From NCBI RefSeq assembly GCF_016765775.1, contig NZ_JAESVN010000007.1, forward strand, positions 1 to 64,000: DNA of 64,000 nucleotides, given 5' to 3'. The stretch is from Szabonella alba (GTDB lineage Bacteria > Pseudomonadota > Alphaproteobacteria > Rhodobacterales > Rhodobacteraceae). Position numbers and translations under genes: made by a program. The notes beneath the pieces were generated by a model. It was given only the letters and a program-made list of their open reading frames with translations, was not told the origin of the DNA and searched no databases. Shown here in pieces: positions 1-7,471 of the stretch. The first letter of the stretch is position 1; every line of letters starts with the position of its first letter.

Positions 1-65
1 GTTCAATAGTCCCATGTTTATCACTCCATTGCCCCCCGTCGCTCACCGCGCGGGAGAAGGGTCAC

Positions 66-662
66 ATGGGTCAAATCTCAATGAAAATTACACGCCTACC
101 CGGGTCAGTTCTGGGTGAAAATCAACACGCCCTCAAGGCCGTGGCAGCCGAACGCGGTTCCATCCGCAACCTGAAGTCTCCTACGGTCGCGGCAGCACCG
201 GTGCCGATGATCTTCCAGGGCAGCGCCCGCTACCCCGTCGACGAGATCGTCATCCATTGCGCTGCCACTCACCCCGACTGGATGCGCGGGCAGCCCCTCA
301 CGGCCAAGCGCAAGGAGATCGACCGCTGGCACCGCGAAGAGCGCGGCTGGCGCAAGATCGGCTACCACCATCTGATCGATCGCGACGGTGCGATCCTGCC
401 CGGCCGCGCCGAGACCGAAATCGGCGCCGGGGTCGAGGGTCACAACCGCGGCGTGATCCACATCTGCCTGATCGGCGGCGCGGGATCATCCGCCACCGAT
501 CCCTTCGAGCGGAACTTCACCACAGCCCAGGATCGCGCCCTGCGGGGCCTGATCGACGCCATCCGCGCCGAGACCGCCATCACCCGCATCACCGGTCACA
601 ACGACCACGCCGCCAAAGCCTGCCCGGGCTTCGTCGTGCGCAGCTGGATTAACCGGGCCTGA
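66..662 (+). CDS. T7-lysozyme-like N-acetylmuramoyl-L-alanine amidase (phage endolysin type)
   Basis: Probable peptidoglycan amidase that cuts the bond between N-acetylmuramic acid and L-alanine, as phage endolysins do. The 198-residue product has an Amidase_2 fold from about residue 58 to the end. Visible T7-lysozyme landmarks are IVIHC (zinc ligand His64), GWRKIGYHHLI (catalytic Tyr100), and a C-terminal GHND...AKACPGF block giving the second His, Lys184 and the zinc ligand Cys186. About 50 residues precede the domain; no signal peptide is evident, fitting a holin-released endolysin. A GGAGAAGGG ribosome site lies just before the ATG at 66; an in-frame ATG at 81 is possible. It is followed at 24 bp by a small holin-like membrane protein, so the pair reads as a prophage lysis module. 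A cell-wall recycling amidase is the less likely alternative. Confidence 0.85.
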   Translation: MGQISMKITRLPGSVLGENQHALKAVAAERGSIRNLKSPTVAAAPVPMIFQGSARYPVDEIVIHCAATHPDWMRGQPLTAKRKEIDRWHREERGWRKIGYHHLIDRDGAILPGRAETEIGAGVEGHNRGVIHICLIGGAGSSATDPFERNFTTAQDRALRGLIDAIRAETAITRITGHNDHAAKACPGFVVRSWINRA

Positions 663-685
663 AACCCATCACAGGAGAGACCAAA

Positions 686-913
686 ATGAACCTGATCAAC
701 CAACCCAACCTTCGCCCCACCCGCAAGATGGCCGCCGTCGGCTGGACGAGCCTTCTCGGCCCGATCGTGGCCGCGATCATCGCGCCCTGGCTGCCGGGGC
801 TTTCGGAAGCCTGCGGTGGCGAAGTCGGGGCGTCCCTTGTTGCCGGGGGACTTGCGCTCGCGCAGGGGGCGGTGAACTTCGTGGCGGGGTATGTGGTGCG
901 GGAACGGGCTTAG
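686..913 (+). CDS. Small holin-like membrane protein
   Basis: 75-residue protein with two hydrophobic stretches, about residues 20-40 (LLGPIVAAIIAPWLPGL) and 50-71 (LVAGGLALAQGAVNFVAGYVV), joined by a short loop and carrying a charged start. Size and topology fit a phage holin or a small phage membrane protein working with the amidase directly upstream. A good ribosome site (GGAGAG) precedes the ATG. I do not recognise a specific holin family, so the function is inferred from position and topology only. Confidence 0.6.
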   Translation: MNLINQPNLRPTRKMAAVGWTSLLGPIVAAIIAPWLPGLSEACGGEVGASLVAGGLALAQGAVNFVAGYVVRERA

Positions 914-1020
914 CATAGGAAGAGAAAGCACTCGTGAGCGACCCTCAACACCAAGAAACAAATTGAAAAACAACTGCCGCTGAAACAAGATGAGGGTTCA
1001 CAGCGTTGGAAGGGTGAGTC

Positions 1021-2031
1021 TTGAGTACTGGAGCGCGGATACTACTGGCAGCTGTAGGTCAGAACAACGTAACGAATTTCCCTATTCCAGTCATCCAGAA
1101 ACTCTGGGAGTTAAGGCTTCTATCGGCAAAGAAGAATCTCGCCGTCACAGCTGGCATTCGATTGTCTGGCGTGAGCATCCATCCAATTCTTGGTAGCCCT
1201 CAACACCGTGACTTCTCTGAGTGGTCGGCGGCACGAGGTTTCCCAATACCGTGTGGGCAAAGCTATCGTTTCATTGTCTCAGACAATGGTTGGGATACCC
1301 TGCCGACCGTTGTGACCAACAATCCGTTGCTCGTTGCGATCGACCTGCAGAAGGCTGATGGATACCTTGGGCCACATCCTCTGGATGTCGACGTCGCTCA
1401 CACCGGAGCTACAGTTAAGACTGTCGCCAACCACCTTGCAGACTTTCTTCTCGATATCAGCTTTGCCAACTCCTATCTTCCTGCGAAGATCATTCAGGGC
1501 ACCCTTGGACCCACGGGAACGCTAAAGGAGCTGTTTCGGAAGAAGGTGATCTTCGCACATCAGGCTGGTCACCTAGCTGAAGAAACCGCCCCTTACGTAT
1601 CATTTTCGGCTTTGGCCAGAAAAAGTGACAAGTTTGGAACAGAAGCACATCTCGATGCGTTTGTGCGCTTGTGGGACGAGTTCATGCTGAGAGTGATCTC
1701 TGGCGCACAGATTTCGCGAGAACAGATGGCGCGCACGATCCTCAACTATCCGTCATATCGCAACCAGCTCCCAGAGCGGCCGCTACTTCGTATCCTTGAG
1801 GACGCGCCGCAAGGAATATGCCACTTAGTTGTTCAAAAGCGTTCCATGGAGGCTCGCACTAATCCGAAGTTAAGAAACAAGCTCGATGCTCTGCTGACCG
1901 GACTTGACAGCCGTGGCTCCGGTGGCCGGAAGTTCGGTTTAAGCTTCGGAGACGATCCCCCGCTGCACGCAGCCGAGTTGGCAGCATCAGACGCCATTTA
2001 TTTAACTCGAGTATACTTGGGTGCGAAATGA
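1021..2031 (+). CDS. Hypothetical protein, first gene of three-gene cassette
   Basis: 336-residue soluble protein that I do not recognise. It has no signal peptide and no transmembrane segment. The last third is basic and contains a CHLVVQKRSMEARTNPKLRNK stretch followed by a Gly/Ser/Arg-rich turn. It starts at a TTG codon at 1021. Its stop overlaps the next gene's ATG by four bases (ATGA), so the two are probably translationally coupled. Codon use is clearly AT-richer than in the amidase before it or the response regulator after it, suggesting horizontal origin. Placement between phage lysis genes and a likely att site is where phages often carry lysogenic-conversion or defence genes; a role there is inference. 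Confidence 0.7.
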   Translation: MSTGARILLAAVGQNNVTNFPIPVIQKLWELRLLSAKKNLAVTAGIRLSGVSIHPILGSPQHRDFSEWSAARGFPIPCGQSYRFIVSDNGWDTLPTVVTNNPLLVAIDLQKADGYLGPHPLDVDVAHTGATVKTVANHLADFLLDISFANSYLPAKIIQGTLGPTGTLKELFRKKVIFAHQAGHLAEETAPYVSFSALARKSDKFGTEAHLDAFVRLWDEFMLRVISGAQISREQMARTILNYPSYRNQLPERPLLRILEDAPQGICHLVVQKRSMEARTNPKLRNKLDALLTGLDSRGSGGRKFGLSFGDDPPLHAAELAASDAIYLTRVYLGAK

Positions 2032-3080
2032 CAAATCAGCGCGAGAAAGAATCTTGGATCGTATTCCTTGATTTGCTTGGAACGAAAGACAGCGCAAAAA
2101 TCAGCTCAAGTCAGTATCCGCTGAAGATCGAGACTTTTTCTCACACTCTGCTAGAACATGCCCAAAATATTCAAGCTGACGTAAAGGTGCGTTTCTTTGC
2201 TGATAGCGTCTATCTACAATGCGGCTCTTTTTCAGAACTTGTGGACTTCGTGGCAGCCGTACGATGGACGTTATTCTCTGAGCAGATTTTCTTTAAGGCA
2301 GCCATTGCTCGAGGCGAGCTTGAGGATCGACCTATAGTACAGCATGTCACTGAAGGTCGATTGCATCCTTTTGACGTGTCAGGTTCATTCTTCGGGCCTG
2401 CCGCTGTTGGCGTTTATTATGCGCAAGAAAGCTTCAAGGGAATTGGCTTTACAATCGAAAAGAACGCCCTGAAGGCTGATCAAGTCGACCGAACTTGCCA
2501 CAGCGCATTTCCCGTTGATGATGAGGCCTCTAACTGGGTGGCGTTTCGGGACATTCGCCATGGGGGTGGAGAGATTGGGGGGCCAATACCAAGTGTTGAA
2601 GAAATCGAAGAACAAGAGAACACAATAGCATTCCTGGACACCATACTCGAAGCGGCACTCAGAGCAAATACTAAGCGAAAGAACTTAGCGCGCTATTATC
2701 TCTCACAATTTATTTCCTGCATTCAGTCTTCTAACTTTGAGAATATTGATTTCCATGATCGGCAATGGCGCAATTTTCCCCCAATATTTTATCATGTGTT
2801 CATGAACCAGTCTACCAGAAAGGGCTATCAAGCCATCCGTGGCAGTCGCTTGCTGTTCTTTCTGATTGCTGCAAAAGTGCTTGAAACCAATGGTGAGCGA
2901 TCCGTCCCCCGATATAAGGACACAGCCTGCAACGCTGTGTGCAATGAAGTTGTAAGGGCACTAGTATCGCAGAAGCTAACGACAGAACCTTTCTCGAAGA
3001 TCCCCGGTGATCTTATCGCTAGTGATGTGCTCGAAGATTTGGGCCGTCGATCCGTGAGCCTTCGGATGCGCGGTCATTGA
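2028..3080 (+). CDS. Nucleotidyl-cyclase-like protein of unknown function
   Basis: 350-residue protein whose first 150 residues carry the pattern of a class III cyclase/GGDEF-type palm fold. Residues 11-20 hold IVFLDLLGTK with Asp15 after a hydrophobic strand. Residues 55-64 hold RFFADSVYLQ with Asp59; the two aspartates are spaced as the metal-binding pair. Residues 89-98 hold FKAAIARGEL, a conserved Arg-Gly turn. A GPAAVGVYYAQE segment at about 125 resembles the later helix in such proteins. The rest is mostly helical and unrecognised. The gene overlaps its upstream neighbour by 4 bp. If active, it could make a nucleotide signal for a partner protein, as in Pycsar or CBASS defence; that comparison is by fold pattern and gene context only, and I cannot show activity or true homology. 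Confidence 0.7.
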   Translation: MTNQREKESWIVFLDLLGTKDSAKISSSQYPLKIETFSHTLLEHAQNIQADVKVRFFADSVYLQCGSFSELVDFVAAVRWTLFSEQIFFKAAIARGELEDRPIVQHVTEGRLHPFDVSGSFFGPAAVGVYYAQESFKGIGFTIEKNALKADQVDRTCHSAFPVDDEASNWVAFRDIRHGGGEIGGPIPSVEEIEEQENTIAFLDTILEAALRANTKRKNLARYYLSQFISCIQSSNFENIDFHDRQWRNFPPIFYHVFMNQSTRKGYQAIRGSRLLFFLIAAKVLETNGERSVPRYKDTACNAVCNEVVRALVSQKLTTEPFSKIPGDLIASDVLEDLGRRSVSLRMRGH

Positions 3081-3183
3081 TTGTTGGATCGGATCAATTA
3101 CAAGCCAACATGCATACGGATTTCTGCTCGACGGTAGCGCTGCAGGGTTACCTGACCCGGCGCTGAGCTTCTTTACGAAAGAA

Positions 3184-4623
3184 GTGCTCTTTGCACTAGG
3201 CAGTGCAGATGTGAACGGACGCACTCATGCACAGTTCCGTGTTGGAGTACCGACTTTGTCCGAATTCGCTGAGCGGACAACTGGCGTGCACGGATATGAA
3301 AGAGGCACTGGCCGAACAGTCTCCCATGACAATGACATCTACAAGTATGTCATTTGGGAGTGGCTGGATTCCTTGAAACTTGGGTGGTCAAGCGTGGATC
3401 ACGAAGCGGGTTTGGAGGTCTTTCGAATTCATACCGCCGAGTGCATAACTCTATCCTCTCTCGACGACGACCTACGCGATGCAATCGACAATCACCTAAG
3501 GTCAATACCTGGATACGTGGGCGCTTTTCAGATTGACCCCGGGAATCCCGTCCATCGCCGGGGCTTCTTTGACTTGTTAATCTATGCTGCAGCGATTTCA
3601 AACGGTGCAGTCATCCAGGAACTCAGCTTCGAAGGCGATCAGGATTGGCCCCTCGATGGCTCGGAGGACTTCAAGCCCGCTGGTTCTGTTTGGCAGCCCT
3701 ATGGATGGCTGGCGCTACACGGGCCTGCCAGGCCGTCGGCTATGGCCTCGCTTAGAGGACAGCAGGCTGCAACTGCAGTCAAGCGCAAGCAGACCCTCAG
3801 CGTCGAACTGAGAGTACTGGACGAGATTAGCAATGTCATTCTACAGAATGATTCCCGCACTAGCTTTGACTTCAAGGCCATCGGCACGCCGACTGATATC
3901 CTGCAGGCGCTGCTGCCAGAGGGCAAGTTCACGAAGTACTTGTTGGATCGAACGCACCCAAAGGGCGGTTCGAAGGCCACTTTCTTGATCGATTTCTTGG
4001 GTATTGATCCCGAGGATTGGCGTTATCTCGCTGGTCAATTCTACTTCGGCCTTCTGATGGCAAGGCCAGAAGACGTAAAGATTATCGAGTGGGAGACCGG
4101 CATTGCTGCGCGATTCAACGTCTTGATGCGAGTCCGCAATAGAACGGGAACGACGGTAGCAATTGAAACCGGATGGAATATGGTCCCTGGTGCAATGCCT
4201 TCCCTGTCTACAGCATTTCCTGGGCAGGATCGCTTAGGCGCGGTCGAGCCAGGCGATCCACCAATTCTACCTCCCGGACCCAGGACAAAAGTGGAATGGT
4301 CAAACCTTTGGAGCTTGGCGAATCTTGCCGGACAGGATGCTGCAAACAATCATGTTCCAACTCCCATGTTTCTGTCCGGGGTAGGTCCTGTTGCAGAAGG
4401 AGAGTGCGGAACCGCGCTGGTGAGAGTTTTTGATGCCCGGCGGGGCTTCGCGCGATGGTTACGGCAGACAGGTGTTGGGGAGACTGATGGGTACGGTGGT
4501 GTAGTTACCTTGAGCCCGATACAAAGCCAGTCGCTCGAGCGAGCAAGCACTTGGGCAAGAACAGTAGCAGCGGTTCTTCAGCTCAACGGCGTCGATGCAA
4601 ACATACAGCTGTTCAAGACTTAA
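3184..4623 (+). CDS. Hypothetical protein with DUF6883-like domain, third gene of cassette
   Basis: The conservative GTG start gives 479 residues. Residues about 244-348 match what I remember of DUF6883: PEGKFTKYLLDRTHPKGGSKA, FLGIDPEDW, a strand ending ARFNVLMRV, then ETGWNM and LSTAFP. That domain occurs in toxin-like and modular bacterial proteins of unknown chemistry. The first 240 residues are unrecognised. The C-terminus has a GVGETDGYGGVVTL stretch. The reading frame stays open upstream to 3058 and that stretch reads like protein, yet it holds no ATG, GTG or TTG. True initiation may therefore be at a rare codon (ATT at 3076 overlaps the previous stop) or by frameshift from the preceding gene. 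It is the last gene before the att-like site. Confidence 0.65.
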   Translation: MLFALGSADVNGRTHAQFRVGVPTLSEFAERTTGVHGYERGTGRTVSHDNDIYKYVIWEWLDSLKLGWSSVDHEAGLEVFRIHTAECITLSSLDDDLRDAIDNHLRSIPGYVGAFQIDPGNPVHRRGFFDLLIYAAAISNGAVIQELSFEGDQDWPLDGSEDFKPAGSVWQPYGWLALHGPARPSAMASLRGQQAATAVKRKQTLSVELRVLDEISNVILQNDSRTSFDFKAIGTPTDILQALLPEGKFTKYLLDRTHPKGGSKATFLIDFLGIDPEDWRYLAGQFYFGLLMARPEDVKIIEWETGIAARFNVLMRVRNRTGTTVAIETGWNMVPGAMPSLSTAFPGQDRLGAVEPGDPPILPPGPRTKVEWSNLWSLANLAGQDAANNHVPTPMFLSGVGPVAEGECGTALVRVFDARRGFARWLRQTGVGETDGYGGVVTLSPIQSQSLERASTWARTVAAVLQLNGVDANIQLFKT

Positions 4624-4762
4624 AGGCCGATCGAGGCAGATCAACTGCAGAACCGGGCACTCAGCATCCCAGCCCTGTTGAACTGTGTCGGCTGCGGTTT
4701 TTGTCCGTTTCTGATCCTGCCCGACTACTATCCCACTGTTTTCGCACGCGGAATTCGTCCGT

Positions 4763-4783
4763 TTGTTGACCTATTGTTGACCT
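4763..4783 (+). repeat. Pair of 10-bp direct repeats TTGTTGACCT, candidate integrase arm sites
   Basis: TTGTTGACCT occurs at 4763-4772 and again at 4774-4783, one base apart. It lies about 70 bp from the tRNA-like 3' end at 4851-4866, the spacing at which tyrosine-integrase arm-type sites usually flank an att core. Function is inferred. Confidence 0.4.
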
Positions 4784-4797
4784 GCGGTTGGGAACGC

Positions 4798-4820
4798 AAA
4801 AAGCCGCCCGTGCGGACGGC
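4798..4820 (-). terminator. Rho-independent terminator reading leftwards
   Basis: On the minus strand an 8-bp GC-rich stem (GCCGTCCG with CGGGCGGC, one G-U pair) is followed by five T residues. It lies 30-50 bp past the tRNA-like 3' end at 4851-4866 in the same direction, as expected downstream of a tRNA or rRNA operon. Confidence 0.6.
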
Positions 4821-4850
4821 TCTTAAGCTGTTGATCTAGCGTGGTAATTT

Positions 4851-4866
4851 TGGTTGCGGGGGCAGG
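4851..4866 (-). other. tRNA-fMet 3'-end remnant, candidate att core
   Basis: On the minus strand these 16 bases read CCTGCCCCCGCAACCA, the typical 3' end of bacterial initiator tRNA with encoded CCA. No matching tRNA body is present to the right: bases 4867-4980 do not form anticodon or D arms. It is therefore a tRNA tail without its tRNA, as is left when an element integrates at a tRNA 3' end. The bases at 4851-4872 also form a 7-bp hairpin. The identification rests on my memory of initiator tRNA sequences. Confidence 0.5.
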
Positions 4867-5136
4867 CAACCATCTCAAATTGCGACTTCTCTCGGCATAT
4901 CGGGCCATCCTTGAGCAGTCGGCGCTAGCGACGTCCAGTGGGTTGCTTCGTAGTGCAGCGTAGCATCGGCCGCACCCCCACAAACTTGTCGTAACAGCAC
5001 AGTATCATGGGACTCTTTCTCGACAACTCACTTTGTTGTCCTCAATGCCTCAGAGCGGCTCCTGCCCCATCTCTCAGCGTGGACCATCCCCCGCCCCGAT
5101 ATGAGACCAAGAGCAGGATATAGGCTACCACCGACC
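4867..5136. other. Non-coding scar region between att-like site and two-component system
   Basis: No convincing gene is visible here. Short open frames exist on both strands but show no conserved motif, ribosome site or codon bias. Together with the toxin fragment that follows, this looks like worn-down mobile-element DNA. Confidence 0.5.
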
Positions 5137-5256
5137 ATGAGCCGTTACACCGCTCTGCTGGACGCCAACGTCCGCACTCCGCATTCGGTCTCTCTCGCCG
5201 CAGATGATGCCTGGGCTGGGGCACAGTTGCACCGCTCGCTGATCTGGCCAGATTGA
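5137..5256 (+). pseudogene. Fragment of PIN-domain toxin
   Basis: A 39-codon frame starts MSRYTALLDANV, which matches the start of VapC/PIN-domain toxins, where the Asp in LLDANV is a metal ligand of the nuclease. After residue 12 the similarity stops and the frame ends at a TGA. The rest of the PIN domain (normally about 130 or more residues) and any antitoxin are missing. It is probably a deletion remnant and not functional. Confidence 0.45.
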
Positions 5257-5309
5257 GACGGGACCCATACGGGCTATGCCGCCGGTTCTGCCTGCGGCAG
5301 CGACTTTGG

Positions 5310-5326
5310 CTTAAGCTTGGTTTAAG
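5310..5326. promoter_or_regulatory. CTTAAG-N5-TTTAAG box upstream of response regulator
   Basis: Two 6-bp half sites, CTTAAG (5310-5315) and TTTAAG (5321-5326), are spaced by five bases. This is the direct-repeat layout bound by PmrA/QseB-type response regulators. It ends 45 bp before the regulator's ATG, suggesting autoregulation. The same motif recurs at other promoters in this window. Confidence 0.6.
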
Positions 5327-5371
5327 GAAAGAATGAAAGTTCGGCCCGCAAACTATGGCTGGAGAACGGAC

Positions 5372-6052
5372 ATGAGGCTTCTGATCGTCGAGGATGACGA
5401 GATGCTCCGCGATGGCCTCGCCGTCGGGCTCAGGCTCGCCGGTTTCTCGCCCGATGCCGTCTGCTCGCTGGCCGATGCGCGGGCTGCATTGTCGTCGGGT
5501 ACTTTCGAAGCCGTGGTGTTGGATCTGATGCTTCCCGATGGCTCCGGATTGGATCTGCTGCGAGAAATGCGCGGTTCAGGCGACAGCTCCCCAGTCCTGG
5601 TTCTGACCGCGCGCGACCGAACCGGGGACCGGGTCGCGGGGCTGGATGCCGGCGCCGACGATTATCTCGGCAAGCCATTCGAGTTGACCGAGCTTGCGGC
5701 CAGGCTACGCGCGATTCTTCGCCGCCGTCAGGGCCGAGCGGAAAACCTGCTGCATTGGAACGGCCTTTGCCTCGATCCGGCGCGGATGCGCGGCGAGATG
5801 GGTGGCCGCGAGGTCGAATTTTCCAACCGCGAATTCACCATCCTACAAGCCCTGATGGAACGCCCCGGGGCAATCCTTGCCAAGAGCTTCCTCGAAGACC
5901 GGCTCTATGGCTGGCAGGAAGAGGTCGAAAGCAATACGGTCGAGGTCCATGTCCACAAGCTGCGCGCGAAACTTGGCGCCGCCTTCATCGAAACGCTGCG
6001 CGGTGCGGGCTACCGACTTGCCAATCCAGTGCGGGAGGGAAGGGATCCATGA
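5372..6052 (+). CDS. OmpR/QseB-family response regulator
   Basis: 226-residue two-component response regulator. The receiver domain (about 1-115) shows LIVEDDE with acidic residues 8-9, phospho-acceptor Asp51 in VVLDLMLPDG, Thr79 and Lys101 in LGKPFE. The C-terminal winged helix (about 125-222) ends with the ESNTVEVHVHKLRAKLG recognition region and GAGYRL typical of OmpR proteins. I chose the ATG at 5372 because GGAG lies eight bases upstream and the receiver begins right there; an upstream ATG at 5333 adds 13 unlikely residues. Its stop overlaps the kinase start (ATGA). It resembles QseB, TctD and PmrA, whose DNA sites are CTTAA-type direct repeats; such repeats occur before this gene and several neighbouring operons, so it probably controls them. 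Confidence 0.9.
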   Translation: MRLLIVEDDEMLRDGLAVGLRLAGFSPDAVCSLADARAALSSGTFEAVVLDLMLPDGSGLDLLREMRGSGDSSPVLVLTARDRTGDRVAGLDAGADDYLGKPFELTELAARLRAILRRRQGRAENLLHWNGLCLDPARMRGEMGGREVEFSNREFTILQALMERPGAILAKSFLEDRLYGWQEEVESNTVEVHVHKLRAKLGAAFIETLRGAGYRLANPVREGRDP

Positions 6053-7413
6053 ACTCGATACGCACAAGGCTGTTCGCAATCCTGCTTGCGGCGACGGGGG
6101 CGGTCTGGCTGTCTGCCGTGATCTGGATCCAGTATTCTACCCGCATGGAAGTCAGCCATGTGCTGGACCGGCGCTTGCAGGAATCCGCTCGGATGGTGGC
6201 TTCGCTGATCGGTCGGAACGGCGGCATCGTTCCCGACGATGCGGCAGCACTGGTCGATGCCGCCCCCGCCCTGCCCGACACCGGCAGCCATGACTTCGCG
6301 CGACAGCTGATCTGTCAGGTCTGGGGCTTCGACGGCCAGCTGAAAAGCGAATCCGATGGCGCGCCAGGCACACGCCTTGCCGACGGGGTAGAGGGCTTTT
6401 CCGAACGCGAGGTCGAAGGCGAGGTCTGGCGTGTCTACAGCCATGTCGACGAGGATATGGGCATCCGGGTCATGGTTGGCGATGCGAAGTCGGTCCGCGA
6501 CCGGCTGGTGGGCGATGTGGTCCTTGGCCTGCTGGCCCCGGCGCTTCTGATCCTTCCCCTGCTGGCCGGGCTGATCTGGCTGGCGGTGCGGCGCGGCCTG
6601 CAACCGCTCGACAGCCTCGCCTGCACGCTGGCCGCGCGACCGGCTACGGATCTTTCGGCGCTTGATGACCGCAATACCGCCACCGAACTGCAACCGATGA
6701 TCGGCGCGCTGAACGGCCTGTTCCGCCGGGTCGATGCGGCGCGCGAGCGTGAGCGCAGCTTCACCGCCTTTGCCGCGCATGAGTTGAAGACGCCACTCGC
6801 AGGCCTGAAAACCCAGGCGCAGATCGCGCAGATCGCGCCGGACGAGGCCACCCGCGCCCGCGCTCTGGCGCAGATCACCGGGGGCGTGGACAGGACCGAC
6901 CGCATGGTCCGCCAGCTTCTGGACATGACAGCGGCCGAAAATCCGGTCGTGGCCTGCGATCTGGCCGCACAGGAGGGCGCCCGGATTCTGGCCGATGTGG
7001 CCGAGGGGCTTGCCGGCCTTGCGGACGCGCGCGGGGTGGCACTGGTGCTGGACGCCAGTTCAGTTCCCTGGCGCACAACGCAGGCCGCCCTGTTGGCCCC
7101 GGCGCTGCGCAATCTGATGGAAAACGCAATCCTCGCCTCACCCGCAGGCGCGAGGGTCGAGGCTCGGCTGGACGGGCAGGACGGCCGCATGCGTTTCTCG
7201 GTTCTGGACCGTGGCCCCGGCATTGCCGACGCGGATCGCCCGCATGTGACCGAACGTTTCTGGCGCGGGCGCGCCGACACCTCGGGCCACGGCAGCGGCC
7301 TGGGCCTTGCCATCGTCGCGGCTGTCATGGCGCGCATGGGGGGCGAGTTGCGATTGTCGCCACGTGATGGCGGTGGCGAGTTGGCAGAACTGCTGCTGCC
7401 CGCCACCGCCTGA
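6049..7413 (+). CDS. QseC-like sensor histidine kinase
   Basis: 454-residue membrane sensor kinase, partner of the response regulator with which it shares a 4-bp overlap. TM1 is about residues 8-27, a periplasmic sensor stretch spans about 28-155, and TM2 about 157-180. A HAMP-like linker follows. The HisKA motif FAAHELKTPLAG places the phospho-accepting His at 244. The HATPase domain shows ENAI (N box), DRGPGI (G1) and GHGSGLGLAI (G2). The periplasmic part has no clear metal-binding motif, with one Cys (about 89). The stimulus is unknown; the regulon suggested by nearby operator-like repeats points to an envelope redox or copper-type signal, which is inference. Confidence 0.88.
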   Translation: MNSIRTRLFAILLAATGAVWLSAVIWIQYSTRMEVSHVLDRRLQESARMVASLIGRNGGIVPDDAAALVDAAPALPDTGSHDFARQLICQVWGFDGQLKSESDGAPGTRLADGVEGFSEREVEGEVWRVYSHVDEDMGIRVMVGDAKSVRDRLVGDVVLGLLAPALLILPLLAGLIWLAVRRGLQPLDSLACTLAARPATDLSALDDRNTATELQPMIGALNGLFRRVDAARERERSFTAFAAHELKTPLAGLKTQAQIAQIAPDEATRARALAQITGGVDRTDRMVRQLLDMTAAENPVVACDLAAQEGARILADVAEGLAGLADARGVALVLDASSVPWRTTQAALLAPALRNLMENAILASPAGARVEARLDGQDGRMRFSVLDRGPGIADADRPHVTERFWRGRADTSGHGSGLGLAIVAAVMARMGGELRLSPRDGGGELAELLLPATA

Positions 7414-7414
7414 G

Positions 7415-7457
7415 CCCCGGCCGGGCCCAAAGGGAACGCGGAAACACCCGGCCGGGG
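7415..7457. terminator. Bidirectional hairpin between convergent genes
   Basis: An 11-bp perfect inverted repeat (CCCCGGCCGGG at 7415-7425 and its complement at 7447-7457) with a 21-base loop lies between the kinase stop and the convergent cytochrome gene stop. It lacks a clear T run, so termination is probable but not certain. Confidence 0.5.
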
Positions 7458-7471
7458 TCTATTGGCCCGCC

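Noticed and set aside
4851-4980. Possible complete tRNA or tmRNA piece
   Set aside because: Only the 3' end fits; no D, anticodon or T arm and no matching 5' acceptor strand could be drawn.
4771-4983. 70-codon minus-strand frame
   Set aside because: Reads through the tRNA tail and terminator; not a protein gene.
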